From positions 9,414,100 to 9,478,099 of the forward strand of contig NC_079205.1 of NCBI RefSeq assembly GCF_026745355.1: a stretch of 64,000 nucleotides of DNA, read 5' to 3'. This document shows, piece by piece, positions 56,709 through 64,000 of this stretch. This DNA is from Beta vulgaris subsp. vulgaris (taxonomy: Eukaryota > Streptophyta > Magnoliopsida > Caryophyllales > Amaranthaceae). The translations under genes were made by a program, and so were the position numbers. Every line of letters begins with the position of its first letter. The stretch's first letter is position 1. The notes under the pieces were generated by a model that worked only from the letters and a program-made list of their open reading frames with translations, was not told the origin of the DNA and made no database searches.

Positions 56709-56960
56709 ACAACTGGGATTTCTTATGACTTCATCCGCCGAATATAGGAAAGGCTCCTTCCATGCTTTTATCCACCAGCTTAACCTGAGAAGAATGAGAT
56801 GACAAATATCGGAGGGGGGGTTAGATAGATTGTTGAAGGTTCTTTCATTTCTTTCCTTCCATATAGACCATAAGATGATGGGAAAGATTGCACTCCAGAT
56901 CTTCCTGAAAAATTTGTTTTTGGAGGGAAAGGCCCATTGCTCAAATGCTAATTTAATTGA

Positions 56961-57161
56961 TTAGGGCCATACCCAAGCAATGTTCCACAACTTCCACCAC
57001 CAACTCCACACAGATCTAGAAAATGCACAATGAAAGAATAAGTGTATTGAGTCTTCCGGGGATGACTTACATAGTGGGCAAAAAAATTCAGTTTCTGGGA
57101 TGATATTCAAAGTCACCAACTTTTGCTTAGTGTTGAGTCTTCCATGAATAGCCAGCCACAA
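56961..57161 (-). pseudogene. LINE zinc-binding (zf-RVT) segment
   Basis: MWLAIHGRLNTKQKL then FCPLCKSSPEDSIHLFFHC: the CxxC...HxxxHC arrangement of the zf-RVT domain that precedes RNase H in plant LINEs. Confidence 0.9.
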
Positions 57162-57168
57162 GAAAACT

Positions 57169-58248
57169 TCAACTCGATGGGGGTACCAATCCCTTCCAGA
57201 TTTTCTGGAAGACTAGGCTGAGTTGCGGTTCGTCAGTTTTCACAATTTCCTGGTAGCATGATTTAACTGTGAAGGATCCAGATGTATGATGGATCCATAT
57301 ATCAGTGTCTTCCTGGTTTTCTACAAGAATTACCTGCTGCAGATCCTTTAGAAGGTGGGCCCATAACTCTTCATCTCGGGGCCTGAGAGGTCTGCACCAC
57401 TTAAGATTCCAATGCCAGCACTCATTGTTCCAGAAACCCATTGAATCAACCGTGGCTAATGGGAGAGCAGATTTTCGAAAAAGACTTGGGAATTCTACTT
57501 TCAGAATTTTGTTATTTAGCCATCTATCATACCAGAACAAAGCTGATCTGCCATTCCCAATTTGAGTTCTGACTCCGGAGAACAAAAGAAGTTTCGCTTT
57601 CGGGTTTTTTAAAATAGAATTGCAGATTAGTTTCCATGGGCCCCCCTTCTGAATGGGCCCCATATCCCACATTCCGAGGGATTCATTGTATCCGTATTTC
57701 GCCTGGACTGTCATTCTCCATAGTGAGCTTGGTTCTTGCTGGTATCTCCAAACCCACTTAAATAGTAATCCTAAATTTTGGCCCATCAGATTACCTATGT
57801 TGAGACCTCCCATTGCCAGTGGGAGTTGGGCTACTTCCCATTTGATAAGAGCAAAAGCTTTTTTCTCCATTCCACCACTCCATAAAAATCTCCTCTGAAT
57901 TCTAACTATTTTATCAATCACTCCTTGAGGCATTGGGTATAAGGACATGTAATAGATCGGTAGATTTGAGAGTGATGCTTTTAAGAGCGTTAGCCTGCCT
58001 CCTATGGGAAGCAATCTGCCTTTTCATGATGCTAACTTCTTTTCCATCCTTTCAATCAAAGGATTCCATGATGCAATTCTGTTTATATTTCCTTCAATCT
58101 GTAGGCCCAAGTATGATAGAGGGAATGAGCCCACTCTGCAATGTAATTGACTGGCTGCCCACCGTAACCAACTCTCCTCAACATTAATTCCGAGGATCTC
58201 GGATTTGTGGAAATTTACCTGGAGCCCAGAAGTTAATGGAAAGAGCAC
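57169..58248 (-). pseudogene. LINE ORF2 middle part: RT thumb and downstream region
   Basis: Two adjoining minus-strand frames: 58248-58024 (LTSGLQVNFHKSEILGI, SYLGLQIEG) and 58014-57169 (MLPIGGRLTLLKASLSNLPI, RRFLWSGG, ALIKWEVAQLPLAMGGLNIG). They are separated by a stop (about 58024) and shifted relative to the upstream RT. These motifs follow the ADD box in all plant LINEs. Confidence 0.9.
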
Positions 58249-58451
58249 AAGAGAATTCTTGATATTTTGGAGATGATCAAAGTTTTTGTGAGAGAAAATA
58301 ATGGTATCGTCTGCAAACTGCAGATGTGAGATTTGAGGTCCATTTTGGACACCTCAATGCCGGACCATAGGTTCTTCGAAATCGCTTTTTTGATCATGAG
58401 GTTCAAGACCTCGGCTGCCAGAACGAAGAGGAGAGGTGAGAGGGGGTCACC

Positions 58452-60032
58452 TTAGCGGAGACCTCTCTGTAGCTTAAAAGGCTTTGTTGGTGTTCCATTG
58501 ATTAATATTGAGGCTGCTGCATATGAAATACATGAAGAAATCCATAGTCTCCAACGATCTGGGAAGCCCATTTGTAGTAGCGTCCAATCCAAGAAGGCCC
58601 ATGAGACACTATCAAAGGCTTTATGAAAGTCCAATTTAAGGAAAATAGCCTCCTTTTTTGAACTTTTGCATGAGTCAAATAATTCGCCTGCTATCAAGAC
58701 GCTATCAAGGATCTGTCTCCCTTCAATAAAGGAGGATTGGTTGGAGCTAACCAAGTCATTCATGACTGGTTTTAATCTTCTAGCCATAAGTTTTGCAATA
58801 ATCTTATATATACACCCTACCATGCTTATCGGGCGATAATCTTTAAAGCCCCTAGGGCTTTTAGATTTTGCAATTAGAGTGATGAATGCAACATTACTCC
58901 CTTTTGGGAGTTTGCCTGAGCACCAGAAATCATTGGTGAGAGTGTAGACATCTTCTTTGATCAAGTGCCATGACGATTTTATGAAATTAAAATTAAACCC
59001 GTTAGGACCGGGTGCTTTTGAGGAATGGCAGGAAGTGACTGCATTGTCTATCTCCTCTTTCGAGAAGGCCCGAACAAGATCAGATGCTTGGAGATTAGTT
59101 AGCTTTGAGAATTCCAGTTCAGGGTATACCGGTCTGTTTGTGGAAGTTTCCTTAAACAGATTTGAGAAGAAATCAACTGCTTCCTTTTTTATCTTGTCTG
59201 GAGACACCACTTTCTTGTTATTGATCATCAGTGAACTGATATTATTTTTTCGGTTTCTGATTGATGCGTAGGCATGGAAAAATTTAGAGTTTTTGTCTCC
59301 AAATTTTAGCCAGTTAACTCTCGAACATTGGGCCCAATAAATCTCTTTTTTCCGGAGCCAGTTCCAGAGATTTAATTGGGCCATACTTCTCTGTTTAATT
59401 TCTTCTTGGGCTAGACTACGTACATTTGCAACTTGATCCCAGTACTGGATTTCCTTCTCTACACTTGAAATATTATTGTCGATGTTTCCAAACACATTCT
59501 TATTCCAAGTTTTTTGATCTGCTTTTATTGTTTTGAGTTTCTCCATGATCGGTGTATTACCAGATTTTTTCCATGCCAAAGCAATAATTTCAGTGCAGCC
59601 TTTATAAGTGAGCCAGGCATCTTGGAAGCGAAATGGTTTGGGCCCCCAGTCCGATTTTTGTGAGTTAATGATGATTGGGCAGTGATCTGAGATTCTTCTA
59701 TTCAGGATGGATGTACTCAACTGGGGATAGAATGAAAGCCAATCCGGATGCACAAAGATTCGGTCCAACTTGCTCTTTGAATTTCCTCTAAACCAGGTAT
59801 ACCTACCTTCGTTCGATGAGATCTCAATGAGTTGAAGATTATTGATGAAACTCCGAAATTTTGCAGAGCTTGAAAGGTCAATATGCAAACTACCACGATC
59901 CTGGGCTTCAAGGATCTCATTGAAATCTCGCATTATCAAATATGGGAGAGAGGTTTGTTTACAGAAATCTTCTATACTAGTCCATGTTAATTCTCTCAAA
60001 CCTGCATCACATGGATTATAAATATTTATGAT
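58452..60032 (-). pseudogene. LINE ORF2 N-terminal part: endonuclease end and reverse transcriptase (stop at 58452)
   Basis: The minus-strand frame is open from the LTR insertion point (INIYNPCD) to TAA at 58452-58454. It contains the endonuclease motifs YLIMRDFNEIL, LDRIFVHPDWL and SDHCPI, then RT motifs APGPNGFNFNFIK, ITLIAKSKSPRGFKDYRPIS, SSFIEGRQILDSVLIAGE and IFLKLDFHKAFDSVSW (catalytic Asp of motif A). The stop falls where other LINEs have Gln in the QGDPLSP motif, a single C-to-T change on the coding strand. The ADD box lies beyond it (FADD, 58306-58317), then the frame shifts. The product could not be an active enzyme. Confidence 0.93.
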
Positions 60033-61392
60033 TGTTATTTCCCTAGGAACACTACAAGAGGGGGGGTGAATTGTAGGTGTAGAAATAAACGTAACTTTTT
60101 GCGGAAATTAAAACTTAAACGAATAAACAAGCTAAAGGAACACAAGGGATTTTTACGAGGAAAAACTTCTTGGGCCAACAAGAAGAAACAACCTCGACCA
60201 CTAGGGATTTTAAACTCAACACTTTCACTAATTAGGCCAAACAACTCTGTTACAACCTAATTCTAACTCGAGCCACACCTTGAGTACCTAAACTCAAGTT
60301 CCTGAGCCACTGTTCCCTTAACCGCAGTTCCTCTCAACTTCACTCGAAGTTTTCTCACACATACAAGCTTCACTCAAAGCCTTTCTCTTACAGAACTTCA
60401 CTCAAAGTTCCCTTACCCCAAAAACCAAAAACAATTGATCGAAATAAGCTTAGTGGAATTAGAGTAAGAAGGCAAAGAACAAATGGCTATTATGAGAGAA
60501 TGAAGGCACTGACACTTAATTAGTTAAACTCACTTAATTACTTAGTCAGACACAATTTGGAACTTATCTAGACTTCTATATTTATAGTGTTAATCATGAA
60601 GAACGTGGGATTAATGTTAGAGTACACGTTTTAGTCCATTTACCCATGATGTTCCTTCCCTAAGGAACACATTTTACATCATGTCCCATGATCCCATGAA
60701 CTATAAATGAACGTGGATAAAATGCAGCCATTACTCCTAAGTAATAGGAGTTTCTTGAGCATTATCCGAAAATCAGTTTTTATAAAACTCTTTTTATCTT
60801 TAAAACTGAATTTTTAATCTTTAAGAAAATAATATCTTTGAAATAAAATCTTTCTAACAACCGGATATTTATTTTCTTTTTTTTTCGAAAAATAAAATCT
60901 TTTTCCAAAACAAATTTTCTTTTTTAAAACTGATTTTATCATTTGAAATTAGAAATAACTAATTTCCTATAATTAAGGCATGACTTACTCAATTATCATT
61001 TTAATCGTTACAATAACTACACGCCTAAGTCTAGTTCCTTTTATTAACTCAGTTCCTTTAACATATTCGCTAAGTGCCACTTAGTTTGCTCCTTACAAAG
61101 GAACAAACGCTCATTCTCAAATAGTCTGCCACAGTTCCTTACCATTCTTTCTTTGTTCCTTTACATTGGAACTAGAAAATAAAACGCCTAGCTTCTATTA
61201 TTCTTGATCCAATGCTTGCTCCAGTATCAACATAGAAACTTCTTTACTTAGCCTTTGAAATCCTCTCTTGACTTCATATTCTCCCAGTTCCTTGCATTGA
61301 TACCTTAAACACCATACACTTAAATAATTCATTAGTTCACTACTTAGTTTGTTCCTTTGTTTCTTTGTCATTATCAAAACTAGGGTTCAACA
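60033..61392 (-). mobile_element. 3' LTR of a Sirevirus-type Ty1-copia element (minus), about 1360 bp
   Basis: It begins TGTTATTTCCC and ends GGTTCAACA. Near its left end is AAGAGGGGGGGTGAATTG, as in the solo LTR at 17106; near its right end on the minus strand is TTTTGATAATGACAAAG. The polypurine tract follows at once (61393-61406), which makes this the 3' LTR of an element oriented leftward. The rest of the element continues beyond the window. The left flank is LINE sequence, so the insertion is into the LINE; the TSD (candidate ATGAT, 60028-60032) cannot be checked. Confidence 0.85.
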
Positions 61393-61406
61393 ATTTCCCC
61401 CTTTTT
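61393..61406 (-). other. Polypurine tract of the Sirevirus element
   Basis: On the minus strand the sequence is CATCATCAAAAAGGGGGAAA followed by TTGTTGAACC: the A5G5A3 tract next to the LTR start, as expected for second-strand priming in Sireviruses. Confidence 0.85.
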
Positions 61407-64000
61407 GATGATGACAACAAATGTACAAAGTAAGGAAAATAACAAATAATATAAGTGAATGAAAATAAAAACATAAAGAAGAAAATGAAAAAACACAATT
61501 ATGTAAGTAACTGAAGGAACAAACTGTACTGTACATAAACTTGAAAATTAAAAAAAATAAAATTCCTTAAATCCTTTTCCCCCTTTGTCATCCTCAAAAA
61601 GAATAGCCTCTGCATGAATTGATGAATTGATTTAACACCTTAAGACCAATATGCAAGCACCATTAGTGGTTAAGTTAGAAAATCAAAGAGTAAACTTGCT
61701 CAAACATCAATCACATAATACTAGCCATTCCAAGGAAGAAATTATGCAAATCATTTAGAAACATAGACAATAAGCAAAATCATTGATTATATAGCACTTG
61801 TTCCATAACAAAACAAAGAAAGAAAAGAAAAAGGAAGAAAAAAAGTTGTGTTCCTTGAAATGAAAAACAGGAACAACAAAACAACAATAAAAGAAACTAA
61901 GAAAGGGAAGGGGAATGGTGTTCCTCTACAACTTCTTCTTCAACCACATCCTCCAATTTTTTCATCACCACCCCATGATTGAGTCCAACCTGTTCCTTCA
62001 GCTCCTCCAAGGTACGAGCCATAGTGTCCATCTTCTTTTGCTGCGCAACCACGGTATCACTCAATTTCTTCATAAGACTTATCATAGTATCAGTTTTGGC
62101 ATCCAAAGTCCAATGAAGATGATTGTAAAATTTTCATATGTTGTGCAGGAAGGCAGACTTCATTAACCCAGTTAGTATCATCCGGATGTTTCCTGTTCCT
62201 TACCCTTGGAACTAGAGGCAGATGGGGAGATGTTGTGAAGGAACTGGAGGGGTTTGAGTGGAAGGCTCATCTGTTCCAGGAATGGAAACAGAAGGTGAAG
62301 GGTGATAAATGGGAGGAAGAATGGTGGTGTGGGTGGAAGAGTTGTGGAGGTGGAAGCAAAAGGATTTGGGCCTTTTATTTCATCCTTCAATGCTCAAAAC
62401 TGGAAGGAACAGAGAAGGACGAAGGGAAATGGAGGGTATTTTGTGAAGGAACAGAGAGTTTGGGAGATGTGGTGGAGTAGGTTCCTTGAGAGTAGAGGGT
62501 ACCTGTTCCTCATTATCCGAAAGGACTTAGGGTCCTGTTGGAAGGAACAGGAACTGGAGCAATTTTTCCGAGTGCTCTTTCTCACTCTCAGAGGAACAGA
62601 GGTTTAGGCTTAGTGGCAATGTGTTTGCGCCTCTTAGGTTTCGGTTCCTCCGGTTAGGAACAGGGTTATCCAAGATTACATCATTATCTCTTCTAAGTCC
62701 AGTTTGGGCATTTTCTTTTTCTGAGGAACTGGAAGCCATTCTTCCTTGAATGAGAAACCTTCTTGGACAGACAAGCCAAGTCCATTTAGGGTCTTCTCAT
62801 TCAAGATGTTCCCTTGTTTGACCCTATGTGGTCCAACCAGTAAGTCTTACTTCAAATGATGAAGTAAGAAGTTATCAAGGGTACCAATACACAATTGTTC
62901 TCAAACAGTGGTTAAATGTTGAATGAAGAGGGAAGGGAAATTGATTTGTATGTGGTGGTCCAAGCAAAACATGTAACACATATCCAAGAGACCCACTTCA
63001 TTCCTCTTTTCAGTTCGAGGAATGAGTGCTCTCCAAACCAATTAAACAGACTTTGTGAAGGGGAGAGAGTAGGTTATGGTTAAGTTTGTTTTGGCCAGCT
63101 GTTCCTCCAAAATATTCTAAGATTTTGTCTTGAGGAAAATTCGGAAAGGAAACAGTTCCTTTCCTGTTTAAATACAAATCAGTTCCTTTGCAAGGAACTT
63201 CCCATACTTTGCTAAAGTGCTTGATTAAACCTTATTTTCTTTCCTCTAACCTCAGTTGTGCAAGTTCCATTAGTATTAACAAAATTTGCACAAACTCATC
63301 CATAGCTAGAGGAAGAGCATTATTAAAGGCGAATTCAAACAAGAATTCCATGCCTTGTTCCTTTAGAATGGAGGTTAATTCTAAAATTCATTTTATTGCC
63401 CATTCTAAATCGACGCAAAAACCCAAACATACCTAGATTCACTTCGTTCGACCCTTTTCTTGGAAGACGAAGAAACAGTTCCTTTGGAAGGAACAGCAGT
63501 TTCTTCTTCTTCCCCCTGAGATTGTTCCGGGGTTTCTTCTTCATCGTCTTCCCCAATCAATTTTCTTCTTGCATGCTCCTTCTAGGAGATTCTAATTGCT
63601 GTTCCTCTATGGGGTTTTCTTGAATTATGTCGGTTTCAAGGGTTTTAGTTGGAGATGAAGAATTTCCATTTTTGAAGTGTGGTTGTTTTTGGTGTTGGAA
63701 AAGGAGAGTTTCTTGAAGTTTTTGCCATGATTTGTGAAGGTTTGGAGGTTTTTATGGAGTATCAAAGGGTGTGATGAGGTTTCGGCTATGGTGAAGATGA
63801 AGCATTTGAGAGGAACACGGTTTCTTTAGATGAATTGAAGAAGGAAGTTTTGCATGTAATAGTAATTATGACACGCGGGAAAGAAATAAAGCAAAAAAAT
63901 AAAAAAAAAAAAGAGAAACGAAAAGATAAAAAGAACCAAGATTTAATTAAATGGTTCCCTTATTTTTGGGATTTTTCGGATTTTTCGGATTTTTATGAAT
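61407..64000 (-). mobile_element. 3' internal region of the Sirevirus element with a decayed env-like ORF
   Basis: Sireviruses often carry an extra ORF after reverse transcriptase, ahead of the polypurine tract. Here open pieces on the minus strand lie in the expected place. One starts near 63731 with MAKTSRN and soon loses frame. Others are at 63556-63335 (Lys/Arg-rich), 62739-62527 (MASSSSEKENAQTG, Ser/Glu-rich) and 62106-61897 (a coiled coil, MISLMKKLSDTVVAQQKKMD, ending EEHHSPSLS). An acidic/Ser-rich start and a coiled coil near the end fit the env-like proteins of this group. Frame changes between the pieces show it is not intact. No pol sequence is visible within the window. Confidence 0.6.

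Larger units (their letters stand above)
55903..60032 (-). mobile_element. LINE retrotransposon (L1-like with RNase H), minus strand, degenerate, interrupted at 60032
   Basis: The poly(A) tail is the T-run at 55903-55913. Going 5' to 3' on the minus strand: C-terminal part of an APE-type endonuclease (59999-59550, with RISDHCPI), a linker, reverse transcriptase (about 59050-58230), a maturase-like MLPIGGRLTLLKASL region (58014-57169), a zinc-binding FCPLCKSSPEDSIHLFFHC motif (about 57080) and RNase H (56708-56196). The frame is broken several times. The 5' part of the endonuclease is displaced by the LTR element starting at 60033. Confidence 0.93.

Noticed and set aside
58957..59271. 104-codon + strand ORF
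   Set aside because: It is a shadow of the LINE reverse transcriptase on the opposite strand, which has clear RT motifs.
62235..62607. + strand ORFs of 81-101 codons in the Sirevirus internal region
   Set aside because: The element is oriented on the minus strand; these are antisense shadows of its env-like region and have no recognisable domain.

Overview
The window is AT-rich nuclear DNA of a flowering plant, most likely a eudicot. The evidence is plant-specific gene families (a class B heat-shock factor and a COP1-interacting-protein-7-like protein), GT-AG introns, and plant transposon lineages (Tat-type Gypsy, Sirevirus-type Copia, RNase H-bearing LINEs, Stowaway MITEs, Helitrons, hAT and Mutator-like elements). 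I cannot name the species. No rRNA, tRNA gene, CRISPR array or bacterial-type operon was seen.

Only two host genes look intact, both on the + strand. The first is an HsfB4-type heat-shock transcription factor at 7661-9079 (two exons, 374 aa). The second is a nine-exon CIP7-like gene at 48305-53969 (1184 aa), with a small Stowaway-like MITE in its last intron. A short promoter-plus-first-exon fragment is tandemly duplicated at about 24.7-25.7 kb, with one copy broken by a stop.

The rest is mostly transposable elements. Region 1-2.4 kb is the 3' end and LTR of a Tat-like Gypsy element, followed by hAT-like remnants (to 3.9 kb) and a palindromic repeat cluster (6.2-6.5 kb). Region 9.8-16.2 kb holds a Stowaway MITE, two Mutator-like MITEs with 9-bp target-site duplications (TSDs), a PIF-like MITE, and a 1.4-kb inverted-repeat element with GATCA arrays at both ends. 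Region 17.1-18.3 kb is a solo Sirevirus LTR with a perfect 5-bp TSD. Region 18.7-24.1 kb holds three larger Mutator-like elements; one has a GC-rich, telomere-like hairpin core. Region 31.3-36.0 kb is a 4.7-kb non-autonomous hAT-like element with an 8-bp TSD, subterminal AACTGAACTG arrays and an internal minus-strand unit that looks transcribed and spliced. Region 36.7-45.2 kb contains three copies of a Helitron with a duplicated 5' end, a SINE split by a truncated Copia element, and a truncated LINE. Region 47.2-47.7 kb is an inverted-repeat element carrying copies of a GTAGCGGTT palindrome.

Downstream of the CIP7-like gene, two LINEs meet tail to tail at 55.9 kb. The larger one (minus strand, 55.9-60.03 kb) carries endonuclease, reverse transcriptase and RNase H domains but is broken by stop codons. 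A Sirevirus was inserted inside its endonuclease region; that element's 3' LTR, polypurine tract and decayed env-like region fill 60.03-64.0 kb.

Most element calls rest on terminal inverted repeats, target-site duplications or protein motifs read by eye. No database search was possible.
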